Positions 12,973-24,359 of a stretch of 64,000 bases of DNA are shown here, in pieces (positions within the stretch are counted from its first letter, which is position 1; each line of letters starts with the position of its first letter). The stretch covers positions 62,001 through 126,000 of the forward strand of contig JAPQWV010000679.1 in the NCBI GenBank assembly GCA_027422505.1, given 5' to 3'. Below the pieces are notes generated by a model. That model was not told the DNA's origin. It was given only the letters and a program-made list of their open reading frames with translations, and searched no databases. Made by a program: the position numbers and the translations under genes. This stretch comes from Craterostigma plantagineum. Its lineage: Eukaryota > Streptophyta > Magnoliopsida > Lamiales > Linderniaceae.

Positions 12973-13184
12973 GTTAATACTTCGCATGTTGTTTGTAATT
13001 CAGTTGAGACTTTATGTAGTTTTGTAATTATGCGATTGACATGTTTATTATTAATAGTCATATTGAGTTAAACTTTCCAATCTGTGTCGTGTATCATTGG
13101 AATGTTGTTTTGGATTGCCGGGCTGCTTATACAGGTTTTTGGGGTAGTAAAACATAAATAAAATATTTAAAAAAAAAGGAATAG

Positions 13185-13504
13185 GTGACCGTTGTTAGAC
13201 AAAAACGGTCGCCCATTCGCTATATTATTTTTATTATTTTTTAACTTTCGGCGACGGTAGCCAAAACAGTCGCTGATACCTCGGCTATCGACGACTGTTG
13301 TTGTCGCCCATTCCATTTTTTTTACTTTTTTTCTCACTTTCGGCGACTGTTGTTCGCTAACAACAGTTGCCGATACCTAGTCTATGTGCGTTTGAACGGA
13401 CGCCGATAGCCCGACCTATTGGCGTCGGTGTTCTCCGCGTCGGCGACCAACGGTCGCCTATGACTAATAACAACAGTCAGCCAAAAGTGGCGACTCTACT
13501 AGTG
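13185..13504 (+). repeat. CACTA 3' subterminal repeats and terminus
   Basis: Within 320 bp the words CGGTCGCC, GGCGAC, CAACAGT and their complements occur many times in both orientations, ending at CTACTAGTG at 13504. This density of short inverted words is typical of CACTA subterminal regions. The next three bases (ATC) could be the target duplication, but the left end is missing so it cannot be checked. Confidence 0.7.
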
Positions 13505-14360
13505 ATCCTACTAGGTATTAATATATAAAATTTAGGAAATGAACTGATAATTTTTTTTTTCTTTATATTCTTAAGTGCAGAATACCTTCAAATAATGTCG
13601 TGGAGAGTTCTCTAGTGTCCACACTATTTGACACGAAAATCAATTTAACTGGATTTATCTTTCTTTCTAATATAGGGGTAACCTCAAATAAATCCCTGTT
13701 TGTCAAATGTTTATCAACTAACTCCCCATTTCAGTTTATTTATTACCAAACTCCCAAAATCCAAACATTGCATCACATCACTATCCATTTAATTGAATAG
13801 ACGATTTTACCCTTCATTTATTATTTTTTAAATCTTTTCTTCTCTGATTCTATCGACGACACCGCGCGCCACCGTTGCCAGACCTCGTCACCCATATTTT
13901 TCTCCCCTTCGTCTTCAGCTCCTCGCCGGAAAAGCTCCTCACCTGTCCAATCACACTGGGTTTCTCGGTCCAGGTAAGTTGAGGTAAGTTTTTTTGTTTT
14001 TTTTTTTCCACCGAGGGTTACTCGTCGAGGTTAACTCGAGCGATTTGAGCTCGATCGAACGAAGTTGAGCTCAAGAACCCTCCGTTGAGGTGCTCAGTTA
14101 ACGTTTGTGGCAGTGAAATAGGATTTTCCCCGCTTTGGTGTCGAGCTGTGGCTGTCGAGTATTGGGGTCGAGCTGTAAAAAATTGGATTTTATCCTCCAT
14201 TTTCTACCATTACCATACTGTGGGTGTCGAGGGAGCTGAGCGATTGGTTTAATTTTGGCTAATTTGTTGGTTGAGGCAATTACTTATTTGCAGTACCAAA
14301 GCATGTTGAATTACCGTACTCAGTGAAGGTGAGTATCATTTGCTGTTCTAATTTTAACAG

Positions 14361-16762
14361 GTCCCATTATATGAAGCTATGTTGTCTACAAATGTCTTCG
14401 GTGGACTCACGTTGTTTGCATTGTGCGAATATAAGAAGAGCACGTATTTATTGATGATCGATGAAATGACGAGTCTAATAGATTTATACGTAACCCTCCA
14501 AAGAAGATGGCCGGACATCGATTCACGAGATGACTGATAAAGTTTCAGGTTCCGCATGAAAGTATTTACGCAACTTTGAAAGAAAATGGAGACGTGTTCA
14601 ATATGTTCCAACTCTATCAACGGCTGAACTTTTATGTGATCCATATGAAAGTCGAACGTGATGATGGAAATGGAATGGGTGAAATCAGTCGGGTGAGAGG
14701 TTTGTTTTATTATTCTGAATTTTGAACGTCTATGTATATTAATTTCCGATGATTGATGACATTTTTTTTATTTTTCTTGTAGTGTGGAAGAGAATGAAGA
14801 CTATGGAATTTAACTTTGACAGAAATTCAATAGATGCATTGCATCACTGCATTGATGGAGAAGGGCAAACCTTCGAGGATGCAAATGATTTCAGACGGAT
14901 CTTAAAAAACTACTCCATTGCCATCCGTCGTAACTTTTTGTATAAGAAGAATGATTCCCAAAAGATCATAGTTGTTTGCAAGGATGAGAAGTGTCAATGG
15001 CGGATATATGCATCACTTCGTAAAAGGGATAGATCATTTGGCATTCGAAGATGCAACTTGCGGCACACTTGCGGAGAAGATAGTATTAAGAGTCGTGATC
15101 ATCCTCGAGCTGACTCCCCTTGGATTGGGAACATAATGAAGGATAAGTTAAGGTACGAGCCATCTTATCGTCCAAATACCATTGTCAAAGATATTTTGAG
15201 GGACTATGACGTAGAAGTGGGTTACCAAAAGGCTTATAGAGGCAAAGAAGCTGCTATGCGTGATGTTTATGGCTTAGAGAGTGGCACGTTTGATCAATTG
15301 CGGTGGTATTGTAGCGTGGTTAGGGAAACCAATCCCGACAGTGTGGCGGAGTACGATTTATACCCTAACGACAATAAGTTTCGGAGGCTATTTATTTGCT
15401 TCCGCGCATGCTTGGTTGGTTTTGTGCAAGGATGTCGGCCACTCATATTTGTCGACGGTATTCACATCAAGACAAAGTTTAAGGGTGTGTTGGTTACCGC
15501 CGTGGCAAAGGATGCCAATGATGATTTGTTCACGATAATGGCGTCGTAAGCGTTGAGAACGATGAAAATTGGGAATGGTTTCTTGTAAAGTTGAGGAGCA
15601 TGTTCGATCCTACCTGACGATAGCGAGAGAACTCACTTTTTTTGATAGGCACCCAAGTATTATAAGTGTTGTTTCGTTGGTATTCCCGGGATCCCGACAT
15701 GCATATTGTTTGCGTCATTTAGTTGACAACTTCAGAAAAGAGGTAATTATAAAGGCTGTTAATTTACTAAAAAGGCTGTTTAGTTAGAGGGTACTACAAA
15801 AAAAACAAATATAGGTACTATGCATATACCAACATAGGTACTGTCATACTGTATCTGTTGGTACTACAGGATTATACGTACATTTTCTATGTTTTAGTGG
15901 GTTTCTGTACATATATGGTCACTCATGACTTGTTTGTATCCATGTTTAGGTGTTGAGGCATTATCCATTGCTCAACAAGAAGCACTGGTGTAGTGTCTTC
16001 AAAAAAGCAGCATACGCCACGACGGCTAGCAAGTTTTCCGAACACATCACCAACATTATCCAGTGTATGCCCTTGGCACAACAATTTATTAGAAATTCTC
16101 AACCAAATTGTTGGGCGAATTAATTGTTTGAAGGGAAGAGGTGGGGTGTTATTAATAACAATCTAGCAGAGTGTTGGAATAGTTGGGTGAAAGATGCACG
16201 GTCGTTGCCGGTGAAGGGAATGGTTGACAACATTCGTGTGAAGATAATAATGCAAATGTATGAAAGACGTGAAAAGGGATTGACCCTTTCCGATGATCTT
16301 TGCCCGAAACAAGAGAAGAAACTCGTTGCCAATATAGAGAGTAGTCGTACATTGAAAGTGAGTAAGTCTATCACCGTTACATTTGAGGTTGTTGCTCAAG
16401 ATGGCTCCTTCTCCGTGGATATACAACAAAGCTCTTGCTCGTGCAAAGAATGGGATGTTTATGGGATACCATGTAAGCATGTGGTGGCGTGTATATGTTC
16501 GATGGGGCTATCTGTTTATGACTATTGTCATCCATATTTCCGATCCCATAAGTATAGGGATGCATATCGCGCTGTCATCAACCCTATTCTGACGAATGAG
16601 ATGAATGCTCAAGCCGTTGAAAGAGAATATATTCGTGTTATGCCCGGTCGCCGAAAGATGCGAAGGTACCCTTCACAAGTTGATAGAAATAGAAACAAGT
16701 GCAAAATATGTGAAAAATATGGGCATAATCGTCGTACGTGTAAAGAAGCCGTACGTACATAG
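14361..16762 (+). pseudogene. MULE-1 mudrA-type transposase, broken
   Basis: N-terminal pieces at 14361-14535 (VPLYEAMLSTNVFGGLTLFA) and about 14549-14694 precede the main part at 14792-15549. That part carries a MuDR DNA-binding region (VVCKDEKCQWRIYASL) and the first catalytic Asp in FVDGIHIKTKFKG. The frame is lost at about 15541, resumes at 15580 and again at 15640 (second Asp in FDRHPSI). A likely intron spans 15743-15949, and a TAA at 16120-16122 interrupts the next exon. The last part (16124-16762) has the catalytic Glu in NNLAECWNSW, a SWIM zinc finger (CSCKEWDVYGIPCKH) and a CCHC knuckle (CKICEKYGHNRRTC). All three catalytic residues survive, but at least two frame breaks and one stop disable the gene. 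Confidence 0.85.
15795..15890 (+). repeat. Outlying GGTAC-type words in the mudrA intron
   Basis: Four or five copies of GGTACTA(C/T)-type words lie in the transposase intron (for example near 15790, 15826, 15837 and 15860). They are the same words that build the large array at 17041-20160, so the repeat is scattered beyond the main block. Confidence 0.5.
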
Positions 16763-17040
16763 CTTAGTTGCCCGCATTTTGCATGTATTTTGTTGTGTTT
16801 ATTTTGTCGTTTTGTCCATATGGTCGTTATGCCATCTTTTTGTGGTTATGGCATATTCTTTTGTCGATATGTTGTTGATTGGTTATGACACATTCTTTTG
16901 TCGATATTGCCGATAGGTTATGGCACATTCTTTTGTATTGGTTGCGACACATTCTTTTGTCGATATGTTGCCGATAGGTTATGAACATTCTTAGTAGATA
17001 CGTCGCTATATGTTTAATTTTTTGTTATATGCCGCAAACG
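16763..17040 (+). repeat. Short diverged repeat after the mudrA gene
   Basis: Units of TATG(A/G)CACATTCTTTTGTCGATA-like sequence recur about four times between 16840 and 16995. They form a small degenerate tandem repeat between the transposase stop codon and the large GGTAC array. No coding capacity. Confidence 0.5.
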
Positions 17041-20000
17041 TCTACAAGTACTGTAAGATACTACAAACAACCTACATATAGTACTATAATAACGAACATT
17101 ATTGAAATACAAAAGTACACTTGTAGGTACTACAAATGTCTTTAAATCGGTACCACAAGTTGCAGAGTATATTTCAGAAAAGTACTACAAACGACCTAAT
17201 AATGGAACTACGAGAGCATACGGTATGGTACTGTAACCATCCAATACAAGGTACTACAAATGGCTACGTATTGGTACCACCAATAAGATTTGGCTTATTC
17301 CTAAACCGATCGCACGGCACGAAAAAGATACTACAAACGACTTAACTACGGTACCGCAAACGTCCACCAATAGATACCACAAATTGCTACTTATTGGTAC
17401 CACAAATAAGATTGGGCCTACTTCAAAGCCGCTCGCACGGCACGTAAAAGGTACTACAAACGACACATCTATGGTACTACGAGAGCATATTTTATGGTAC
17501 CCCAATTGGCCAAGTCTAGGTACTACAAATGGTACGACAAATTAGATTTGGCGTACTTTGAAGCCGCTCGCACGGCACAGAAAAGGTACTACAAACGACC
17601 TAGGTATGGTACCACGACAGCACATATTATGGTACTTCAACTGGCCAAGGCTATGTACTACAAATCGCTACGTATTGGTACCACAAATTAGATTGGGCGT
17701 ACTTCGAAGTGGCACCGAAAAGGTATTACAAGACCCAAGTATGTACTGTAGAAACGTAAGGTGTGGTACCGCAGTCGTCCACGTGTAGGTACCACGAACC
17801 GTTACGCAGGGGTACCACAAATTCGATTGGGCGTACTTCGAAGCCGCTCGCACGGCACGGAAAAGGTACTACAGAAGACCTAGTTATGGTACTACGGGAG
17901 CACATCATATGGTACGGCATTTGTCCAGTGGTTGGTACGGCAAGTAGCTACGTATTTGTACCACAACTTAGATTTGGCTTATATCGACGTCGTTCGGGTT
18001 GTTTTTTTGGTCCGTGAGTACGTTACCCTAGTTAATCATACTAACTTGATCAATTTGTATCGAAGTTGGTGTGTTGAAGATTAGACTCAAGGATAGTTAC
18101 ATTGAAATGCCAACTTTCTTTCCACTCAAACGATGCTAGTAACAATATCTTACCACGTAGTCAACATTTGACGTTGCTTTATATTTAATTTTTGTTCTTT
18201 GCCATATTATGTAAGCTCTAGGTCCTTAATGCTCAAGATTCTACGTGTTTTCGACAATCGAAAGAGGGGACACCGCAAAGGTACTACAAAAGACCTATGT
18301 ATGGTACCGTAGAAACGTAAGATGTGGTACCGTAATCGTCCACCAGTAGGTACCACGAATAGCTACGTAGGGGTACCACAAATTAGATTGGGCGTACTTC
18401 GAAGCCGCTCGCACGGCACGAAAAAGGTACTACAAACGACCCAGTTATGGTACCACGGTAGAACATGTTCTGGTACCGCAGTTGGCCAAGGACAGGTACT
18501 ACAAATAGCTACGTATTGGTACCACAAATTAGATATGGCGTACTTTGAAGCCGCTCGCACGGCACGGAAACGGTACTACAAACGGCCCATCTATGGTACC
18601 ACGGTATGACCTTTTCTGGTACTGCAATTGGCCAGGGACAGGTACTACAAATCTCTACGTATTGGTACTACAAATTAGATTGGGCGCGTTTCGAAGGCGC
18701 TCGCACGGCACGGAAAAGGTACTACAGAAGACCCAGTTATGGTACTACGGAAGCACATCATATGGTACGGCATTTGTCCAGTGGTTGGTATGGCAAGTAG
18801 CTACGTATTGGTACCACAACTTAGATTTGGCGTATATCGACGTCGTTCGAGTTATTTTTTGGTCCGTGAGTACGTTACCCTAGTTAATCATACTAACTTG
18901 ATCAATTTATATCGAAGTTGGTGTGTTGAAGATTAGACTCAAGGATAGTTACATTGAAATGCCAACTTTCTTTCCACTCAAACGATGCTAGTAACAATAT
19001 CTTACCACGTAGTCATCATTTAACGTTGCTTTATATTTAATTTTTGTTCTTTGCCATATTATGTAAGCTCTAGGTCCTTAATGCTCAAGATTCTACGTGC
19101 TTTCGACAATCGAACGAGGGGGCACCGAAAAGGTACGACAAAAGCCCTATGTATGGTACCATAGAAACGTAAGGTGTGGTACCGCAATCGTCCAACAGTA
19201 GGTACCACGAATAGCTACGTAGGAGTACCACAAATTAGATTGGGCGTACTTCGATGCCGCTCGCACGGCGCGGAAAAGATACTACAAACGACCCATATAT
19301 GGTACCACGGTAGAACATTTTTTGGTTCCGCAATTGGCCAAAGGTAGGTACTACAAATGGGTCGACAAATTAGTTTTGGCGTACTTCGAAGCCGCTAATG
19401 GGTCGACAAATTAGTTTTGGCGTACTTCGAAGCCGCTCGCACGGCACGGAAAAGGTACTACAAGCAGCCCAATTATGGTACTGCGCTGGAACAATTTCTA
19501 GTACCGCAATTGGCCGAGGATTGGTACTAGAAATCGCTACTTATTGGTACTACAAAATAGATTGGGCGTACTTCGAAGCCGCTCGCACGGCACGAAAAAG
19601 GTAGTACAGAAGACCCATATATGGTACTACGGGAGCACATTTTATGGTACTCCAATTGGTCAAGGCTAGGTACTACAAATTGTACGACAAATTAGATTTG
19701 GCGTACTTCAAAGCCGCTCGCACGGCACGGAAAAGGTACTACAAACAGCTCAATTATGGTACTACGGTGGAACATTTTCTGGTACCGCAATTGGCCAACG
19801 ACAGGTACTACAAATCGCTGCGTATTGGTACTACAAATTAGATTGGGCGTACTTCGAAGCCTCTCGCACGGCACGGAAAAGGTACTACAAAAGACCTAGT
19901 TATGGTACTACGGGAGCACATTTTATGGTACTACATTTGTCCAATTGTTGGTACGAAAGTTGCTACGTATTGGTACCACAACTTAGATTTGGCGTATATC

Positions 20001-20170
20001 GACGTCGTTCGGGTTATTTTTTGGTACTACGAGAGCACTATATATGATACTGCAATCGTCCACGGTTAGGTACTACTCATCGCTACGTATTGGTACCACA
20101 AATTAGATTTGGCGTATAATGTTTGTACAAACATCCTGAGTATGGTACTATAATAGAGAAAACTTAGGTA
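17041..20170 (+). repeat. MULE-1 central GGTAC-rich tandem array, about 3.1 kb
   Basis: Words of the type GGTACTACAAA and GGTACCACAAA recur every 20-40 bp. A longer unit is marked by GCCGCTCGCACGGCAC near 17428, 17563, 17843, 18404, 18549, 18696, 19256, 19431, 19578, 19713 and 19859. Most neighbouring copies are 133-147 bp apart. A larger block including non-repeat DNA (about 17930-18290) is duplicated at about 18770-19130, a higher-order repeat of about 840 bp. The array lies exactly between the 3' ends of the two convergent genes. Small open frames across it are translations of the repeat, not genes. Confidence 0.9.
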
Positions 20171-20204
20171 CTACCTTCTAGTAATATTGGTACTGCATAG
20201 ATGT

Positions 20205-20345
20205 TTGTTCAGGTACTACAAAACCTACAGATGCCAAAAGCATAAACAAGTCACACAAATTAGACCAACAGCATCTCAGTGTATTTGTTCAGGTACTACA
20301 AAACCTACAGATGCCAAAAACATAAACAAGTCACATCCTAAGAGG
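20205..20345 (+). repeat. Two-copy direct repeat at the array's right edge
   Basis: TTTGTTCAGGTACTACAAAA followed by CCTACAGATGCCAAAA-CATAAACAAGTCACA occurs at about 20210-20270 and again at about 20287-20345. It continues the GGTACTACAAA theme and marks the boundary between the array and the Ulp1 gene's 3' end. Confidence 0.7.
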
Positions 20346-20381
20346 ATCAACAGCATCTCAGTCTCAAAACACGGGCAAACA

Positions 20382-23008
20382 TCACTCAAACAAGTGGAGC
20401 ATGCAACTAAGATCATCCTTAAGTATCGTGGCAGTCATGAAGCCACGATACAGTTCGACGTCAACCTCGTCAAGGTACCTCCCACGAGCCACAGGTCCAA
20501 CGATGTATCGATCCATGGACATTGCAGTATGCACGCCGCAATCCACGCCCTCCGGATTCTGCTGCCTCATGGACTCAAACTCCGGCATGATTGACTTTGC
20601 CTTATAGTCCCACCTATATGTCCAGTATTTCGACAGAAAATGAGTCTGTACAATACACCTCTCGTTAAGAACATGACATAAAGCGTTTGGTTCACAAAAA
20701 TTCAAACTTACAAATGATCTAGTCGCCCATTTCATGTGATTGTGCTTCAGCGAATCTCGTACGTAAAACCGTCTTTCCCCCAACTTGTAAATCAACACAG
20801 CCCAATGATTTCTCATGTATATAGGGGATATGATGTAGTGTAGGGTCCCCAAGGCAACATCATCAATCTTGTCCAACCAGGCCACCGCGCTGTCGGAAAG
20901 TGACTCCACAATCTCTCCAATCGTGTTCATGTTTACCTTCGCGGTCTTCGTTATGTTTATCACCTTCGCGAAGAACTCTACCTGGACAAAGGACGGGATC
21001 ACGAACGAACGAGGTCTGTCTTCGTGATTGCCTCCGAAACGTTGGAGACAATCGCCAAACGCATCTATCACGGGAGACGATATCAAGCCCCCGAAAAGCA
21101 ACATATAGAAGGCTTCGGGATTAACCTCATAAAGGTCATTTTGCCAAACCATTAACCTTGCAACAGCCCAATAGGAATTAAAGCACATTAATTAAAGGCA
21201 ACATATTTAAAAAGGTACTTAACAACACTGACATTTAAATTAAGCGTACCCAATCTTCCTCACCTCTACGTGTTGATGCAATCTCTCTGTTCGGTTTGCA
21301 ACTTCTCTTTCCCAGCGTAGTCCGTACGACCCATGTACCTATCGAACCAGTCAACGGGAGCCTCCTCATCTGATCCTTGCTCGCCTACTTCAACTACTTG
21401 AGTTGGTGCTTTTACATTCTTCCTTTTTTTTCTTCGGCGCCGTAATATCGGAGGATCCTGGCGTAGTAAACTCAGAATCCCGCGTCTTCTTTCTATCTTC
21501 ACGGCCTCTCACCGTTTGTGCTATCGATGATGCCGCTAACAGTGCCACGGGCTTTGGCTCGAGTTCAACTTTATTCAAATCAGCAAGGACGTTTGCCACT
21601 GTCTCATCAGCTTGTGCCTGCGCCTTCGCCGACTCATCAGCCATCTCACCCTCCTTTGCAATCGCAGCCACCTCATCCAAGCCCTCACCAACACCACCCC
21701 TACCGTCTAAATCAAACGACGCACCAATCTCATCATTACTGCCACCACCTTGATCGCTAGGCCCTTGGTGGGACTTTTCATCGTCACCCTCACCCTCACC
21801 CTCAGCCTCCCCTGTCGCTCCCCAAATCCTCGCTCTCAACTTTTCAATTACATCATTTTTTCCCGCATCGCAGCCTCCAACTGTTCAACACGTGCTCTCA
21901 AATCAATCTTGAATTTCGAACGTATCTCATCCCCTTGATCTCGTTCCCCTCCAATTACCTAAAGAAAACAAATATTGTTAAATTTACTATTAAGAAACAT
22001 AAAAAGAAGGCACTATTTGAGTATATACCATTGGCATCTGCGCAATTGGTTCCACAAACTTCATCTCGTTTCTTCGAGGGATTATCGGAAGAACACTGGT
22101 AATTTCAGCTAGTTGTGTCTCCGCAATTCTACTGTCATTTGGAACATAACAGAATTCCCAATTGAACCATCGTGGGAACATATAGGGATGCCTCTTTCGT
22201 GTCAACGAAGGCACATGCTCATACACCCACATCTATAAACACGAACGCACGCATTAGAATTATATGAAGAGCACATGATATAAGATGAAATAACAAAATA
22301 AATAAAGTTACTTACCATCAATCCAACAGTGCAACCATTGATCGTCACATTCGATCCCGCATTTTCAAAAGCAGCGGCAATTTTCATCTCCTCCAACAGA
22401 AAAGTATGCACGGCCGCTCCCCAAGCATATTCTCTAAGACCCTCTAGATCGTCCACGTATACATTAACAAAAGATGGGTTTTTCGAATTACCCATCGGAA
22501 AAAGTACACAATTAAATAAGAGAAGAATGACAGCACGAACAAAATCCTCAACACTCTCCTTCTCCTCCTCACCAACTAAAGACTTCAACAACTTCATTGT
22601 ACTTTTTCCTGTTACATTGCCATTTTTCCCATCAAAATGGCGTTCAACGATTGACGACGTAAATTTACTACCCGGATCAACGGGTTGCCCTAAATGGTGC
22701 AACCCCATCACCAAACTAAACTCCTGCGGTGAGAATATAACGTCTATATCCTCACCGAACCGAAAACTGTTCTCCTCCACTTTATAGCGCCTCAATAATG
22801 CCACAATTCTTGTAAAAGATTGTGACATCTTCGGCATCTCCAAGAAACTGTAGAATGGAGTTTGCTTTAACAGTTTTCTGTGTTCCTCCTTCAGCCCTAG
22901 TTCAATTATCGTCTCTCTAAAAAGGTTGGGATGACACCGTGATGTCATCTCGTAATTATTTCTTATTGAGCCGGAGGGTTTCTTTCGACTTCCGTGCCAT
23001 TTCTGCAC
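20382..23008 (-). pseudogene. MULE-1 DUF1985 plus Ulp1 (C48) SUMO-protease-like gene, two frameshifts
   Basis: On the minus strand, exon 23008-22316 encodes a DUF1985 domain (FSPQEFSLVMGLHHLGQP). It joins exon 22232-22029 (VYEHVPSLTRKRHPYMFPRW). A low-complexity linker follows over about 21968-21266, then a Ulp1 catalytic exon at 21188-20382. Catalytic residues are visible: His in YMRNHWAVLIY, Asp in FYVRDSLKHN, Gln and Cys in MRQQNPEGVDCGVHT. DUF1985 plus Ulp1 is the usual pairing in plant transposons, and the enzyme type removes SUMO. The linker changes frame twice, near 21858 and near 21425, each time at an A-run (on the minus strand). These could be real mutations or assembly errors. The protease exon itself is intact. 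Confidence 0.8.
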
Positions 23009-23396
23009 GCGACAACAACGTCAAGCAATAAACGGTACCATTAACTATGTAATATGGTACCAAAAACCACATACAAGCACCAATTCAATCATAGTACCAA
23101 AAAACAACGAAGACCCGTACTAAGACAGTCACAAATGCAGTACCTTTATATCGAACAGTAAAATTAGAAGCTAACAAACCCTAATATGAATGAAACCAAC
23201 TTCCTCAAATCGAAGAATGGAATAATTAAACCCTAAGTTTGCCATAAACCCCAAATTCGAGCCATAATCAACAATTAAACAGAGCCCGACGTGAAATCTT
23301 TCAAGGAATGCAACTATGAAAGCCCTAATCTCTACATTAACACAAAATGCCACAAATGAAAAAATTAAAGTCGAACGAAATGTGAAGCGGCCGTAC

Positions 23397-23535
23397 CGTC
23401 GTCGTCTGCTTTCGTTCGTCGTCTGCTTTCCTTCGTCGTCTGCTTGTGGAGGCGAAGCTGAGAAGCGGCCGATTGCTCTGTCGTCGTCGTCTGCTTTCGT
23501 TCGTCGTCTGCTTTCGTTCTTCGTCGTCCTTGCCA
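23397..23535 (+). repeat. TTCGTCGTCTGCT short tandem repeat near the MULE-1 right end
   Basis: The 13-bp word TTCGTCGTCTGCT and close forms recur about six times in two groups (23397-23444 and 23487-23535). They are separated by a GC-rich spacer with two GCGGCCG blocks. The repeat lies in the probable promoter or leader of the minus-strand DUF1985/Ulp1 gene. Confidence 0.75.
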
Positions 23536-23718
23536 TATGAGTTCAGTTGGTTATTTTGCAATATTTATGTTTTACAGGGGTATATTTGTCCATTAGGTAG
23601 CTATGTGATATAATTGTTTGAAAGGGGGAGTTTAGTGATAAATGAATTGAGAGGGGGGGAGTAAGTTGATGTATAATTTGGGGTAGGGGGATTTATGTGT
23701 AGATTTGCCTCTAATATA

Positions 23719-23800
23719 CTTAATTCTTATTACAGGTCATAGATTCGATGTCTCAAGTATGTCCGATGCTAAATGACTCGACGGTGGGCGCCGGGCGGTT
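23719..23800 (+). other. Exon-like remnant to the right of MULE-1
   Basis: After a TTCTTATTACAG acceptor-like site, 23737 onward reads open to a stop near 23814 (VIDSMSQVCPMLNDSTVGAG). On the other side of MULE-1 an AAGTGCAG site precedes another open stretch (13582-13660, IPSNNVVESSLVSTLFDTK). These might be pieces of one plus-strand host gene split by the CACTA element and MULE-1. I do not recognise the protein. Confidence 0.25.
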
Positions 23801-24291
23801 TTCCGGACATTAACATGCGAAGCTTGAAGTTGGAAGCCATTTATTTTTCGATGTAATAATTTTCATAGAATTGGAAAACAAACAAACGTAATTACAAAAT
23901 AGTTTTCCAAAATCAAATAGCAATAAAGAAGAGATTTTTTTCAGTCAAAATCATCAAAGATGGATTGCCATTTTAATCACTACTACCCCCTAGTTTTGAT
24001 TCTCATTCCAAGTCATTCAAGCAAAAATTCCAAAGCTTAAAAGACTCCAAAAGAGAGCAATTATAATTTGTAAGGTAAATTTTCTTTTCTTTATGATTGT
24101 TCATATTAGTATAACGTTGTTTTGTTCTACTTTTTTGCCTCCCATGATATATATTATCATGGCCCGCCCCCTACTGTTCGACGAACTCAGCACCATTCAT
24201 CATCTATATGGTTTCTTTTTCACGACAAAGAACATTGCACTAGCAAACATTTGACAGATACCACATGTTTGTTGTAATAATGTTCGTCGTC

Positions 24292-24304
24292 TAAAGCATA
24301 TAAA
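24292..24304 (+). promoter_or_regulatory. Probable TATA box of the UGT gene
   Basis: GCATATAAAC lies about 60 bp upstream of the UGT start codon, with a purine-rich leader (AAAGAAAGAAAAG) between them. Position and sequence fit a plant TATA box, with transcription starting around 24325-24335. Confidence 0.5.
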
Positions 24305-24359
24305 CTAGTCAAGCAACAACCAAACTAACTAAAGAAAGAAAAGAAAAACCTAGAAAGCC

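Larger units (their letters stand above)
8080..13504 (+). mobile_element. CACTA (En/Spm) transposon, 5'-truncated, with 3' terminus
   Basis: The domain order TNP2 remnant, DUF4218, DUF4216, Transposase_24, DUF8039-like, Ulp1 is the standard plant CACTA set. The right end reads GGCGACTCTACTAGTG, whose complement starts CACTAGTAGAGTCGCC, a CACTA-type terminus. The 300 bp before it hold repeated GGCGAC/GTCGCC words, as expected for subterminal transposase sites. I found no matching CACTAGTAG start upstream. The amino half of TNP2, with its catalytic region, is also missing, so the 5' half was lost. The left limit given is approximate. Confidence 0.8.
13675..23709. mobile_element. MULE-1: complete 10,035-bp Mutator-like element (Kaonashi-like, Ulp1-bearing)
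   Basis: A perfect 9-bp duplication, TCTAATATA, flanks the element (13666-13674 and 23710-23718), the signature of Mutator superfamily insertion. The ends are long imperfect inverted repeats of about 85 bp: left GGGGTAACCTCAAATAAATC, right complement GGCAAATCTACACATAAATC, then matching ACTCCCC...TTTATTNA(C)CAAACTCCC blocks. Inside are a mudrA-type transposase (+), a 3-kb tandem array and a DUF1985/Ulp1 gene (-). MULEs carrying Ulp1 genes are known in plants (Kaonashi elements). The intact edges suggest a fairly recent insertion, but both genes are broken, so the element would need a helper to move. Confidence 0.9.

Noticed and set aside
13600..13800. A single gene starting at 13600
   Set aside because: The frame runs through the MULE-1 target duplication and into its terminal repeat, so it is chimeric. 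Only the part before 13666 might be a host exon.
17136..19841. Many short open frames with YYK/RYYKR-GTT repeats that look like a repeat protein
   Set aside because: They are translations of the GGTACTACAAA array in several frames. Units of 133-147 bp do not keep one frame, and there is no start context.
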